64,000 nt of DNA from Polynucleobacter parvulilacunae (GTDB lineage Bacteria > Pseudomonadota > Gammaproteobacteria > Burkholderiales > Burkholderiaceae). The DNA lies in contig NZ_JACVPW010000013.1 of NCBI RefSeq assembly GCF_018881715.1, forward strand, positions 1-64,000, in the 5' to 3' direction. Below the pieces are notes generated by a model, which made no database searches, was not told where the DNA came from, and saw nothing but the letters and a program-made list of their open reading frames with translations. A program made the position numbers and the translations under genes. Positions 17,960-27,570 of the stretch are shown one piece after another. Position 1 is the stretch's first letter. The number at the start of each line of letters is the position of its first letter.

Positions 17960-19093
17960 TTGAGCGCAGGTCTGTTGCGCAATTCGTTCAAGGGAGCAGC
18001 TTCGGCTGCTCCTTTTTTTCCGACATTGCTTGATCAGATGCCCAATGCCATCGTGGTATTCGAGGCTGAGAACCAACAATTGGTGTACGTGAACCCAGCA
18101 GCTGAGTCAGCGCTGGATCTCTCACGTAAATCACTTGAGGGTCAATCTGTGCATCATTTATTCGGCGATAACCTTGCATTGAACGACATGATTTCTGAAG
18201 TGAAGTTGGGGCACGTGCTCGCGCAACGCCAAGAAATGGTTTTACATTCACTGCCGAGCAGCATTCATCAAGATTCCATTCCTGCGCACGTAGTGGTGGC
18301 CGCCTTAGATGATCCTGCTTTGATCATGATGGAGTGGTTCCCGATCGATCAACAGTTGCGTAGTGAGCGCGACGAGCGCGTGACGCAACAAGTAGAGGCT
18401 AATAAGCAGTTGATGCGCAATTTGGCGCATGAGATTAAAAACCCCTTGGGTGGTATTCGTGGGGCAGCTCAGTTATTAGAATTCGAGTTGCCAGATAAAG
18501 GTCTGCGTGAGTATACGCAGGTCATTATTAAAGAATCTGATCGCTTACAGACCTTGGTGGACCGTCTGTTGGCGCCGCACCGCAAAGCGCATGTGATGGA
18601 GTCCTTTAATGTGCACGAGGCGCTAGAGCGCGTGCGCAGCTTGGTCTTGGCTGAGTTCCCGAAAGGCCTACGAATTATTCGTAACTACGATACAAGTCTG
18701 CCCGATGTTTTGGGTGACCGTGAGCAGTTAATCCAAGCAACCTTAAATATTGTTCATAACGCAGCACAAGCACTCTCTGAAGAGATTAGCACCGGTGTTG
18801 CGCAAATTGAGTTAAAGACCCGAGTAGCGCGTTCTGTCACGATTGCAAAGCATCGCTACAAATTAGCAATGGACCTGCATGTGATTGATAACGGCCCGGG
18901 CATTCCAGAAGAAATTATTGAGCGCATCTTCTTCCCATTGGTTTCGGGTAGAGAGGGAGGTAGCGGGCTTGGTCTTACCTTAGCGCAAACCTTTGTTCAG
19001 CAACACCAGGGATTTATTGCTTGCAATAGTCGTCCTGGACGCACCGATTTTCATATTCAAATTCCATACCGTAGGCAGGAGAAAGCATCATGA
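17960..19093 (+). CDS. glnL: Nitrogen regulation sensor histidine kinase NtrB
   Basis: Cytoplasmic kinase/phosphatase that, with PII, sets the phosphorylation of NtrC. The 377-residue protein has a PAS domain (about residues 25-135), the dimerisation/H-box NLAHEIKNPLGGIRG (His near 155), an N-box VHNAAQAL and G-boxes DNGPGIP and GSGLGL. The start is a TTG at 17960 with a strong AAGGAGAG site five bases upstream. The following codons 12-20 contain a perfect intrinsic terminator. An ATG at 18038, beyond the terminator, is an alternative start but lacks a good ribosome-binding site. The end overlaps glnG by 4 bases. Confidence 0.93.
   Translation: MSAGLLRNSFKGAASAAPFFPTLLDQMPNAIVVFEAENQQLVYVNPAAESALDLSRKSLEGQSVHHLFGDNLALNDMISEVKLGHVLAQRQEMVLHSLPSSIHQDSIPAHVVVAALDDPALIMMEWFPIDQQLRSERDERVTQQVEANKQLMRNLAHEIKNPLGGIRGAAQLLEFELPDKGLREYTQVIIKESDRLQTLVDRLLAPHRKAHVMESFNVHEALERVRSLVLAEFPKGLRIIRNYDTSLPDVLGDREQLIQATLNIVHNAAQALSEEISTGVAQIELKTRVARSVTIAKHRYKLAMDLHVIDNGPGIPEEIIERIFFPLVSGREGGSGLGLTLAQTFVQQHQGFIACNSRPGRTDFHIQIPYRRQEKAS
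17993..18019 (+). terminator. Intrinsic terminator inside the first codons of glnL
   Basis: Perfect 8-bp stem GGAGCAGC / GCTGCTCC (17993-18000 and 18005-18012) closed by a TTCG tetraloop and followed directly by seven T (18013-18019). It lies 47 bases after the glnA stop and within the glnL reading frame (codons for GAASAAPFF). It should strongly limit readthrough from glnA unless ribosomes on glnL cover the stem. Confidence 0.85.
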
Positions 19094-20541
19094 AACCAAT
19101 TTGGATCGTTGACGATGACCAATCCATTCGTTGGGTCTTGGAAAAAGCCTTATCGCGTGAGAATATTCCGCATAAGAGCTTCTCCAATCCTAATGATGTA
19201 CTCAATGCATTAGAAAAAGAATCTCCTCAGGTATTGATCTCTGATATTCGTATGCCACGTGGGAACGGTTTAGATTTATTGCAGCACGTCAAAGCGAGCC
19301 ATCCAAATTTACCAGTCATCATCATGACTGCGTATTCGGATTTGGATTCAGCTGTCTCCTCATTTCAAGGGGGCGCCTTTGAGTACCTCACAAAACCGTT
19401 TGATGTGGAAAAAGCCGTTGAGCTCATTCATCGTGCGGTTGAGCAGGGTATTCGCAATGACTCCGGCGCTAAAGAGTTAACTGCTTGGAGGCAGGATGCC
19501 ACCGAGATCATTGGTCAAGCTCCGGCAATGCAAGAGATCTTCCGTGCGATTGGTCGTTTGGCGCAATCTAATGCCACAGTACTCATTACTGGAGAGTCCG
19601 GTACTGGCAAGGAATTAGTTGCCCACGCACTGCATAAGCACAGCCCTTGCGCCAAAGGCCCCTTTGTGTCTTTGAGCACTTCCGCAGTGCCTAAAGATTT
19701 GCTGGAATCAGAGTTATTTGGCCATGAGCGTGGTGCATTTCCTGGCGCACAGACCTTGCGTCGTGGGCGCTTTGAGCAGGCTGATGGTGGCACTCTATTT
19801 CTGGGTGAAGTTGGTGACTTACCATTTGATTTGCAAACACGTTTGCTGCGGGTGCTAGCTGATGGTCACTTCTACCGTATCGGTGGCCAAGACCCCATTA
19901 AAGCAAACGTTCGCATTATTGCTTCAACCCATCAAAATCTGGATGCGAGAGTCGCTGCTGGATTCTTCCGCGAAGACTTGTTGCATCGTTTAAACGTGAT
20001 TCGTTTGCGCATGCCTTCATTGCGCGAGCGCAGTGAAGATATTCCAATGCTGGCAAGACATTTCATGCTCAGCTGCGCTAAATCATTGGGCGTAGATCCT
20101 AAAAAGCTTTCTGATGAAGTGCTGAAAGAGATCAGCGCAATGCCATTCCCTGGGAATGTTCGCCAGTTGGAGAACTTGTGTCACTGGTTAACGGTGATGA
20201 CGCCAGCTAATGTGATTGGCGCGAGTGATCTCCCTGCCGATATCGTTTCAGAAGCCGGCGAACAGCCCGTTATCATTCATGGTGAGTCTTCACCAAGCAA
20301 CCCTGCTGCAAGCAAAGTCGCTACTGGTGATTGGGAGAGCGCTTTGGGGCGCTTAGCTGTGAAGATGTTGCAGGATGGTGATAAAGAGGTATTCGATGCC
20401 TTGACTGCGCGCTTTGAAAAAGCAGTTCTTCAAGCGGCTTTAGAGGTAACGCGCGGTAGAAGGGTTGAGGCTGCACAACGCCTTGGTATTGGCCGCAATA
20501 CGATTACCCGGAAGTTGCAAGAATTGGGAATTGATGACTGA
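19090..20541 (+). CDS. glnG: Nitrogen regulation response regulator NtrC, with altered AAA+ motifs
   Basis: A 483-residue NtrC-family regulator: receiver domain (about 1-120, phosphoacceptor Asp52 in ISDIRMP), AAA+ domain (about 140-380) and Fis-type helix-turn-helix (about 440-480, AAQRLGIGRNTITRKLQ). Walker A is intact (GESGTGKE, residues 168-175). Two motifs needed by bacterial enhancer-binding proteins differ. The sigma-54 contact loop is GAFPGA (Pro218 in place of Thr). Walker B is FLGE (Gly239 in place of Asp). A further LSTSAVP replaces the usual LN-AAIP. The arginine-bearing FREDLLHRL segment is kept. The protein should bind DNA but may not hydrolyse ATP normally or open sigma-54 promoters. 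It overlaps glnL by 4 bases and xth by 8. Confidence 0.93.
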   Translation: MKPIWIVDDDQSIRWVLEKALSRENIPHKSFSNPNDVLNALEKESPQVLISDIRMPRGNGLDLLQHVKASHPNLPVIIMTAYSDLDSAVSSFQGGAFEYLTKPFDVEKAVELIHRAVEQGIRNDSGAKELTAWRQDATEIIGQAPAMQEIFRAIGRLAQSNATVLITGESGTGKELVAHALHKHSPCAKGPFVSLSTSAVPKDLLESELFGHERGAFPGAQTLRRGRFEQADGGTLFLGEVGDLPFDLQTRLLRVLADGHFYRIGGQDPIKANVRIIASTHQNLDARVAAGFFREDLLHRLNVIRLRMPSLRERSEDIPMLARHFMLSCAKSLGVDPKKLSDEVLKEISAMPFPGNVRQLENLCHWLTVMTPANVIGASDLPADIVSEAGEQPVIIHGESSPSNPAASKVATGDWESALGRLAVKMLQDGDKEVFDALTARFEKAVLQAALEVTRGRRVEAAQRLGIGRNTITRKLQELGIDD

Positions 20542-21382
20542 TTCAGTACGTATAGCGGCTTGGAATGTGAACTCTTTAAAAGTTCGCCTTCCACAAGTCC
20601 TACGTTGGCTGCAGGATCAAGAAAAGGCTAAACAGCCCATTGATGCGCTCTGTCTGCAAGAGCTTAAGCTCACGGATGAAAAGTATCCTCATAAAGAGTT
20701 AGAAGATGCGGGCTACTTAAGTCTTGCTGCAGGCCAAAAGACTTATAACGGGGTTGCAATTATCTTGCGTAAGGCAGCGCTTGCCCCCATTGCCTCTGAC
20801 ATAGACACAGCGTTTCTAAAGCCTATTAGAAACATCCCCAATCACACAGATGAGCAGCAACGCATTCTGGCTGCAACAGTCTGTTTTGCCGGCACTCAGC
20901 CAATGAGATTGGTCTCGGCGTATTTTCCAAATGGGCAATCGCCCGATAGCGATAAGTTTCAATATAAATTGGGCTGGCTTAATGCGCTACAAACTTGGTT
21001 AACAGAAGAACTTCGGCAGAACCAGCGTTTAGCACTCTTGGGTGACTTCAATATTGCTCCAGCAGATGAAGATGTGCATGACCCCAAGGCTTGGGAAGGG
21101 CAGAATTTAGTCTCCCCGCCAGAACGCGATGCATTTCAAGGGCTCATCAAACTTGGACTTGCTGACTCATTCAGAATGTTTGAACAAGCACCCAAAACAT
21201 TCAGTTGGTGGGATTACCGCATGATGGGCTTCAGAAGAAATGCTGGCATGCGGATTGATCACATCCTTTTAAGTGAAGCCCTTAAGGAAAAGTGCTCTGC
21301 CAGCACAGTGGATAAGGAGCCTAGGACTTGGGAACAGCCTTCGGATCACGCCCCAGTAATAGCGGTAATTAAAAAGGTTTAG
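20534..21382 (+). CDS. xth: Exodeoxyribonuclease III family AP endonuclease
   Basis: A 282-residue DNA-repair nuclease that cuts at abasic sites and trims 3' ends. The endonuclease/exonuclease/phosphatase fold is seen in AAWNVNSLKVRLP, LCLQELKLTDEKYP (catalytic Glu), YFPNGQ, LLGDFNIAPADEDVHD, and the terminal DHAPV motif. The ATG at 20534 overlaps the glnG stop by 8 bases; an upstream frame extension inside glnG is rejected as artefact. Linkage to glnLG is probably only transcriptional. Confidence 0.93.
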   Translation: MTDSVRIAAWNVNSLKVRLPQVLRWLQDQEKAKQPIDALCLQELKLTDEKYPHKELEDAGYLSLAAGQKTYNGVAIILRKAALAPIASDIDTAFLKPIRNIPNHTDEQQRILAATVCFAGTQPMRLVSAYFPNGQSPDSDKFQYKLGWLNALQTWLTEELRQNQRLALLGDFNIAPADEDVHDPKAWEGQNLVSPPERDAFQGLIKLGLADSFRMFEQAPKTFSWWDYRMMGFRRNAGMRIDHILLSEALKEKCSASTVDKEPRTWEQPSDHAPVIAVIKKV

Positions 21383-21470
21383 TAGGCTGGGCTAGGGCCT
21401 TATTGGCTTATTATTGATACAAATAGCACCATTTGGTGGGCCTCAAAGCTTTTAAAAATTTACCTCTTTA

Positions 21471-23147
21471 ATGCCATTACTTAGAAACGCGCTCTCCTAT
21501 TTATTAGTCGCTACCAGCACTTTGATGCTGGGTGCTTGCATGATGGTTGGTCCGGATTACGCAAGGCCACCGGTGAAAGCTGCGGACCAATTTAAATCAT
21601 CTACTCAAACTGAATTTACAGAATCCTTAGGTGAAAACTCAAACAAGATTCTGGACCCCGTGGAGTGGTGGCAGAGCTTTAACGATCCGACGCTAAATAT
21701 CTTGCTCAAGCAAGCGATGGCTCAAAATCTGACCTTGCAACAAACTGCGCTACGGATATACCAACTGCAAGCCCAACTTGGCGTGAGCGATGCCGCATTA
21801 TTACCATCTGCCGCTTTAAGTGCTTCGTATTCCAATAACCGCAATAGCGCAATTCAAGAGGCTATTAATGACTCCAATAATTTGGTTTCAAAAAATGCTT
21901 TAGTGCAGGTGAGTTGGGAGCTCGATTTTTGGGGAAAGAATCGTCGCGGAGTTCAGAGTTCATTAACTTCGTATTTATCTAGTGTTGCTGCGTATTACTC
22001 GGCGGATGTTTCATTAACCGCAGACGTTGCTAATACCTATATCAATATTCGAAACTACGAAGAGCTCATAGAGGTCGCCAAAATCAATCTGGCCTTACAA
22101 AAAGAAAGTTTGCGTATCGCAGGTGCCCGTTTTAAATATGGCGCTACCTCAATGCTCGACTTAAGTCAGGCGCAAGCACAGTATGAGCAGACTAAGGCTC
22201 AAATCCCAGGCTTGATCGCTAATTTAAGAAAAAATCAGCATGCCATGAGTGTTTTGTTGGGTGAGCCTCCTGAGTACTATGAAAAGACTTACGGAAACAC
22301 CAAGGGAACACTCAAGCCGCCGACTGCTCTGGGTATTGGTATGCCAAGAGACTTGCTGCGCCGTCGCCCCGACGTTTTACAGGCAGAATTTGATGCCGCA
22401 TCTAAATCCGCCTTGATTGGGGTAAGCAAGGCGCAACTGTTTCCAACATTTACCTTGGGCGGTCTCTTTGGTTATGCCACCTCAAATTACGGAACCTTAT
22501 CCTCCGCTAATTTATTTAGTTGGGGTAATAACTCTTCGGGGGTAAACGCCGGGATTTCCTTGCCGCTGTTTTATCGGGGTGCGATTGTGGATCAAGTCCG
22601 AGTACAGGATGCTGTCTTCCAGCAGGCTCTCTTGGCCTATCAGAACCAAGTCTTGAATGCTCAAAAGGAGGTCGAAGATTCACTCATTACCATTTCGACC
22701 ACTAAGAGTTCAAAAGAAGATTTAGGTCGTGGTGTGATTGCGGCGCAAAGTGCTGCAGATTTGGCGCTTGAACGTTATAAGGCAGGGCAGAATGATTACA
22801 CCACGGTGATTACTGCACAACAGTCACTGTTGAGCATTCAGAACGCTTTAGTCCAGACTTCATCAAACGAGCTTATTGGATATGTGGGTGCATTTAAAGC
22901 GCTAGGTGGTGGTTGGACTGCAGATATGACTCCTCCTAAGCTGCCAGATCAGATGATTGCCGATATGACAGACCGAACAGATTGGGGCTCTGTCCTGACA
23001 AGGACGGGTGATCCATTAACAGTTAAGGTCGGAAAATTTTTGGTAGATGCTCCAGACCCATCAAAGCCCACACAAGTCATTCAGCCAAATAAATTAGATG
23101 CACCCAATACAACTATTCCGCCGACCCAGGGAAGTGCTGCGCCATGA
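21471..23147 (+). CDS. Outer-membrane efflux lipoprotein (NodT/OprM family)
   Basis: Trimeric outer-membrane channel of a tripartite RND pump. The 558-residue protein begins with a lipoprotein signal peptide ending in LGAC, so Cys about 23 would be lipidated. Two OEP repeats follow, with the conserved P-RRPDVLQAEF segment between them. A Pro/Thr-rich C-terminal tail of about 70 residues beyond the usual end makes it longer than typical OprM. It overlaps the adaptor gene by 4 bases, giving the operon order channel-adaptor-pump, which is less usual than adaptor-pump-channel. Confidence 0.9.
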   Translation: MPLLRNALSYLLVATSTLMLGACMMVGPDYARPPVKAADQFKSSTQTEFTESLGENSNKILDPVEWWQSFNDPTLNILLKQAMAQNLTLQQTALRIYQLQAQLGVSDAALLPSAALSASYSNNRNSAIQEAINDSNNLVSKNALVQVSWELDFWGKNRRGVQSSLTSYLSSVAAYYSADVSLTADVANTYINIRNYEELIEVAKINLALQKESLRIAGARFKYGATSMLDLSQAQAQYEQTKAQIPGLIANLRKNQHAMSVLLGEPPEYYEKTYGNTKGTLKPPTALGIGMPRDLLRRRPDVLQAEFDAASKSALIGVSKAQLFPTFTLGGLFGYATSNYGTLSSANLFSWGNNSSGVNAGISLPLFYRGAIVDQVRVQDAVFQQALLAYQNQVLNAQKEVEDSLITISTTKSSKEDLGRGVIAAQSAADLALERYKAGQNDYTTVITAQQSLLSIQNALVQTSSNELIGYVGAFKALGGGWTADMTPPKLPDQMIADMTDRTDWGSVLTRTGDPLTVKVGKFLVDAPDPSKPTQVIQPNKLDAPNTTIPPTQGSAAP

Positions 23148-24397
23148 AAGATCAATTAATAAAAGCCAAACTTTTGCTGATGCCTTTATGGCGCAAGCTT
23201 GTGACTCTATGGGCCTTACTCTTAGGAAAGTGGAATGCGTTCCTCGGAAAATTAAGCACAGTTGAAATTCCTATTCTTAAAAAGAAACTATCACCACGGA
23301 CGATTGGGATATCTTTATTCGTTATAGTCGTCTTAATTACGCTGATTTGCTTGAAGTCCTGTGGAAAAACAATCAAGCAAATGCCAATTCCAGTAACGAC
23401 TGCACAGCCACTCTCGCAAGAGATTCGTAGCTTTGCTACCTTTGATGGTTTGGTAGATCCATACCTCACGGTGAATTTGGATGCACGGGTTAAGGGCTAT
23501 CTCACAAAGATTGGATTTGCCGACGGAGCCATGGTGAAGAAGGGTGACCTTCTATTTGTGATTGAGCAAGAGCCCTATATCCAAGAGGTGAAGCTAAAAC
23601 AGGCAATTTATACCGAAGCGAAGCTTGAGTATGGTCGCCAGAAATCTTTGCTTAAGGAGAATGCAACATCCCAGGCTGCTGTAGATAAAGCCTTATCTCA
23701 ATTTCAGCAATCGGAAGCTAATTTAACCCTTGCAAAGATTAATTTAGGCTATACCGAAATCAGAGCGCCTTTCGATGGGCTCATGGGAAGACACTTACTA
23801 GACGTCGGTACCTATTTAGATAGCACTACAAAAGGCGTTCAGCTCTCCACCATCCAGCAGATCTCACCAATTTATGTCTACTTCTCAATTAATGAGAGGG
23901 ATTACTTAAAGTTTCAAAAGAGTCAGGATCCAAATGCGGAGCGCAAGTCTGAAGTTAATACCTTGCCGATCTACGCCGGCCTGCAGGGTGAAGTTGGCTA
24001 TCCTTTTGAAGGCGTCTTAGATTACGCTGCCAATTTGATTTCAACCGATACTGGATCCTTACAGTTACGGGCAATCTTTAAGAATGAAAAGTACGAATTA
24101 ATTCCTGGTTTATATGCTCGTGTCATGGCTCAGTATGGCGCACCAAGACAGGCTTTACTGTTACCCAAGACTGCAGTAATGACAGATCAAGTAGGTGACT
24201 ATGTTTTTGTTTTAGATGATGCTATGCGTGCACAACGCCAAGATATTGCTTTGGGTCAGCGCTTTGAGAAGTATGTTGAGATCAGCAAGGGTTTGACTGC
24301 TGCCAGCAAGGTAGTCATTAACGGATTCATTAATCTGAGTATTAATCAAGTTGCCAAACCAACGGAAGTTAAGCTTGAGGCAATGCCAACTCGATAA
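23144..24397 (+). CDS. RND efflux periplasmic adaptor subunit
   Basis: Membrane-fusion protein of 417 residues linking the inner-membrane pump and the outer-membrane channel. An unusually long cytoplasmic N-terminal segment of about 55 residues precedes a single membrane anchor (IGISLFVIVVLITLICL, about residues 56-72). Then come the lipoyl/barrel-sandwich halves (VNLDARVKGYLTKIGFADG and LGYTEIRAPFDGLMG), a coiled-coil hairpin between them, and a beta-barrel domain. Two bases separate it from the pump gene. Confidence 0.92.
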   Translation: MKDQLIKAKLLLMPLWRKLVTLWALLLGKWNAFLGKLSTVEIPILKKKLSPRTIGISLFVIVVLITLICLKSCGKTIKQMPIPVTTAQPLSQEIRSFATFDGLVDPYLTVNLDARVKGYLTKIGFADGAMVKKGDLLFVIEQEPYIQEVKLKQAIYTEAKLEYGRQKSLLKENATSQAAVDKALSQFQQSEANLTLAKINLGYTEIRAPFDGLMGRHLLDVGTYLDSTTKGVQLSTIQQISPIYVYFSINERDYLKFQKSQDPNAERKSEVNTLPIYAGLQGEVGYPFEGVLDYAANLISTDTGSLQLRAIFKNEKYELIPGLYARVMAQYGAPRQALLLPKTAVMTDQVGDYVFVLDDAMRAQRQDIALGQRFEKYVEISKGLTAASKVVINGFINLSINQVAKPTEVKLEAMPTR

Positions 24398-24399
24398 CC

Positions 24400-27300
24400 A
24401 TGCTCTCTAAATTCTTTATCGAACGGCCGGTACTGGCCAATGTGATTGCTCTAGTCATGTTATTGATTGGGGCTGTATCCATTAATAGCTTGCCGATTGC
24501 ACAGTACCCCAATATTGTTCCACCAACTATTCAGGTAACAGCACGGTATCCAGGTGCAAGTGCAACTCTGGTGCAGCAATTGGTGGCTAGCAATATTGAA
24601 ACTCAGGTCAATGGTGTTGATGGAATGCTCTATATGGAGTCAGCATCCACCAATGACGGAAACTACACTCTAACGGTTACCTTTAAGGTTGGCACAGACC
24701 CCAATTTAGCTCAGGTCAATGTACAAAACCGGGTAGCCATTGCACTTCCTTCTTTGCCTCAGGCAGTGCAAAAGCAGGGCGTTACAACGAAAACACAATC
24801 CACTGCCATTCTGCAGTTCGTTACACTCACTTCATCTAACCCAGATCATGACGGCTTATTTTTAAGTAACCTGGCTAACTTAAAGTTGCAACAGCGTTTA
24901 GCGCGATTACCAGGTGTGGCGGCTGCGAATGTCTTTGGTGTGGGTAATTACAGTATGCGAGTTTGGCTTGATCCTGCCCAACTCAAGATGCGCAATCTGA
25001 CGCCAAACGATGTCATCGCGGTTATTAATAAGCAAAATGTCTTGCTCACAGCAGGTCAAATTGGTGCTCCGCCCACACCGATGGGTCAAGATTTCCAGCT
25101 GACGCTCAATGTCACTAGCGCCATGACCACTCCTGAGCAGTTCGGCAGAATAGTGGTCAAGGCTGGCAGCAAGGCTGAAATAACCTATTTGCGGGATATC
25201 GCCAGAATTGAAATGGGCAGCCAGAATTACAGTCAATTCTTTAAGATTGATGAAAAACCTGCAGGCGGTATTGCGATCTATCAAATGCCCGGCGCCAATG
25301 CAATTGCAACCGCACAAGCAGTGCAAGATGAAATGAAGAGTATCGCTAAGACACTTCCAAAAGAAGTGACTTGGGCCATCCCATTTGATACCACCATGTT
25401 TGTGAAGGCCTCTATTCATGAGGTTTATAAAACACTGTATGAGGCAGGTATCTTGGTTCTACTCGTGATCATGATCTTCTTGCAGAACTGGCGTGCCACC
25501 TTAGTGCCTGCAACCACAGTACCTGTAACCATCATTGGCGCGTTTGCCTGTATGGCCGCGCTTGGCTTCTCCATTAACTTGCTCACCTTATTTGCGATCG
25601 TGTTGTGTATTGGTATTGTGGTCGATGATGCGATTGTGGTGGTTGAGGCAGTTTCTAAGAAGGTTGAAGAGGGTGAAAATCCTAAACAGGGTGCAATTGA
25701 TGCTATGACGGCCCTGATGGGCCCGATTATTGGTATTACCTTGGTCTTGATGGCAGTATTTATTCCCGCCTCATTTATTGCGGGCATTACTGGGCAGATG
25801 TATCGGCAGTTTGCTTTGGTGATTGCAGCAACGGCTTTAATTAGCGGCATTAACGCGATCACCTTAAAGCCAACGCAGTCAGCCCAGTACTTAAAGCCGA
25901 TTGACAAGAGCATAGTGAAAAATAAGCTCTATCAAAAGTTTGATTTGTATTTCAATCGTCTCGCAACTTGGTATGGTCACAAGATAGAAGGCTTGATGAG
26001 AAATCGAGCTAAGGCATCGATGGTAGGTATTGCCATTATTGCGGCCTCCCTCATTGGTTTGATGTTTGTTCCCACAGGCTTTATTCCAAATGAAGATCAA
26101 GGCTATTTGGTAGTTTCGACTACCTTGCCTGATGCGGCGTCTTTGCAGCGCACTGAAGAGGGTATGAAAAAAGCGGTTGAGGTAATCAAGAAGGTACCTG
26201 GCGTAGATACGGTTGTGGTGATCGGCGGCATTAACTTACTGAACAACAGCAGCTCCCAATCTAATAGTGGTGGCCTCTATGTCATCATGAAGAAGTGGGA
26301 AGATCGGGGCAAAGGCGAGGGCCTGCGTGACATCTATAACAATATGAATGCAGGGCTCAAACAGGTTCAAGAGCTTAAGTCTTTTGTGCTCTTGCCACCA
26401 GCCATTCCTGGTTTGGGTCTATCTGGTGGATTTGAGTTGAGATTAATGCTGACCGATGGCAGCAATAACTTTGCCAAGTTAGACGCTGCTACCAAGGCTT
26501 TCATTGCTGAGGCGCAAAAACATCCCGAGATCATGATGATCTTTACACCATTCCAGAACAATGTTCCGCAACTTCAGCTCAGCTTTAATGTGGGTAGGGC
26601 GGAAACTTTTGGTGTTGATATTGGGGATGCATATGATGTATTGCAATCCTATCTTGGATCTTCCTACGTAAATCAATTCTTTAAATACGGTCAAACCTAC
26701 CAAGTGTATGTGCAGGCCGATGGTAAATATCGAAATGCTATAGAGCAGATAAATCGGCTCTATGTAAAAAATAAGAGTGGCAACATGGTTCCACTAGGAT
26801 CCTTTATTGATGTTAAAGACACTACTGGTCCCGCCTTTGCATCACAGTTCCAGCTTTATCCTTCTGCGGCTGTCTTAGGTGCCGCCAATGAGGGTTACAG
26901 CTCAGGACAGGCAATGAAGGCCCTGGATCAGGTGGCTAAGACTTTGCCCGACGGTGTCGCCTATCAGTGGGCTGGTATGTCTTATCAAGAAAATTTAGTA
27001 GGCAATACTGTGATCTTGATCTTTGCGCTGTCGATCTTGTTGGTTTACTTGGTGCTTGCAGCGCAATATGAAACTTGGATAGCACCACTAGCCGTTTTAA
27101 CGGCAGTTCCACTCTCTTTATCGGGAACGGTATTGGCCTTATTGCTTACGGGCCTACCAAACAATATTTACGTACAAATTGGTTTGGTATTGATGATTGC
27201 GCTTTCTTGTAAGAACTCCATTTTGATTGTGGAGGTTGCTATTGAGTGCAGACATAAGGGTATGAGCTTCGTAGATTCTGCCCTTGAGGCCTCTAGAGAG

Positions 27301-27531
27301 CGCTTTAGGCCAATCGTGATGACCTCAATCGCTTTCATATTGGGTGTCATGCCATTGCTGACCTCTACTGGTGCGGGTGCAGCAGCACGTATATCTCTGG
27401 GTATCACGGTATTTAGCGGTATGATCGCCTCAACCTGTCTGGCCGTAGCGCTAGTTCCTATCTTCTACGTAGAAATTGAAACCTTCTTTGAGAACCGTGC
27501 AAATAGGAAGGCAAATAAGGGCGTCCAATAA
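24400..27531 (+). CDS. RND efflux pump, HAE1 (AcrB-like) permease
   Basis: Proton-driven inner-membrane pump of 1043 residues, the AcrB/MexB length. Start MLSKFFIERPVLANVIALV is the usual first transmembrane helix. The proton-relay aspartates lie in GIVVDDAIVVVEAV (TM4) and porter-domain hallmarks such as NVQNRVA are present. A second half begins near residue 530 and closes with PLLTSTGAGAAARISLG. Substrates (drugs, solvents, detergents) cannot be predicted. No local TetR-type regulator is present. Confidence 0.95.
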   Translation: MLSKFFIERPVLANVIALVMLLIGAVSINSLPIAQYPNIVPPTIQVTARYPGASATLVQQLVASNIETQVNGVDGMLYMESASTNDGNYTLTVTFKVGTDPNLAQVNVQNRVAIALPSLPQAVQKQGVTTKTQSTAILQFVTLTSSNPDHDGLFLSNLANLKLQQRLARLPGVAAANVFGVGNYSMRVWLDPAQLKMRNLTPNDVIAVINKQNVLLTAGQIGAPPTPMGQDFQLTLNVTSAMTTPEQFGRIVVKAGSKAEITYLRDIARIEMGSQNYSQFFKIDEKPAGGIAIYQMPGANAIATAQAVQDEMKSIAKTLPKEVTWAIPFDTTMFVKASIHEVYKTLYEAGILVLLVIMIFLQNWRATLVPATTVPVTIIGAFACMAALGFSINLLTLFAIVLCIGIVVDDAIVVVEAVSKKVEEGENPKQGAIDAMTALMGPIIGITLVLMAVFIPASFIAGITGQMYRQFALVIAATALISGINAITLKPTQSAQYLKPIDKSIVKNKLYQKFDLYFNRLATWYGHKIEGLMRNRAKASMVGIAIIAASLIGLMFVPTGFIPNEDQGYLVVSTTLPDAASLQRTEEGMKKAVEVIKKVPGVDTVVVIGGINLLNNSSSQSNSGGLYVIMKKWEDRGKGEGLRDIYNNMNAGLKQVQELKSFVLLPPAIPGLGLSGGFELRLMLTDGSNNFAKLDAATKAFIAEAQKHPEIMMIFTPFQNNVPQLQLSFNVGRAETFGVDIGDAYDVLQSYLGSSYVNQFFKYGQTYQVYVQADGKYRNAIEQINRLYVKNKSGNMVPLGSFIDVKDTTGPAFASQFQLYPSAAVLGAANEGYSSGQAMKALDQVAKTLPDGVAYQWAGMSYQENLVGNTVILIFALSILLVYLVLAAQYETWIAPLAVLTAVPLSLSGTVLALLLTGLPNNIYVQIGLVLMIALSCKNSILIVEVAIECRHKGMSFVDSALEASRERFRPIVMTSIAFILGVMPLLTSTGAGAAARISLGITVFSGMIASTCLAVALVPIFYVEIETFFENRANRKANKGVQ

Positions 27532-27570
27532 CAGCCCTTTACCAATTAAGTCTAGATGTATTCAGACGCT

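Noticed and set aside
20465-20533. Extended N-terminus of the xth frame inside glnG
   Set aside because: It is frame read-through of the glnG 3' end; the ATG at 20534 begins at the conserved AAWNVNSL segment.
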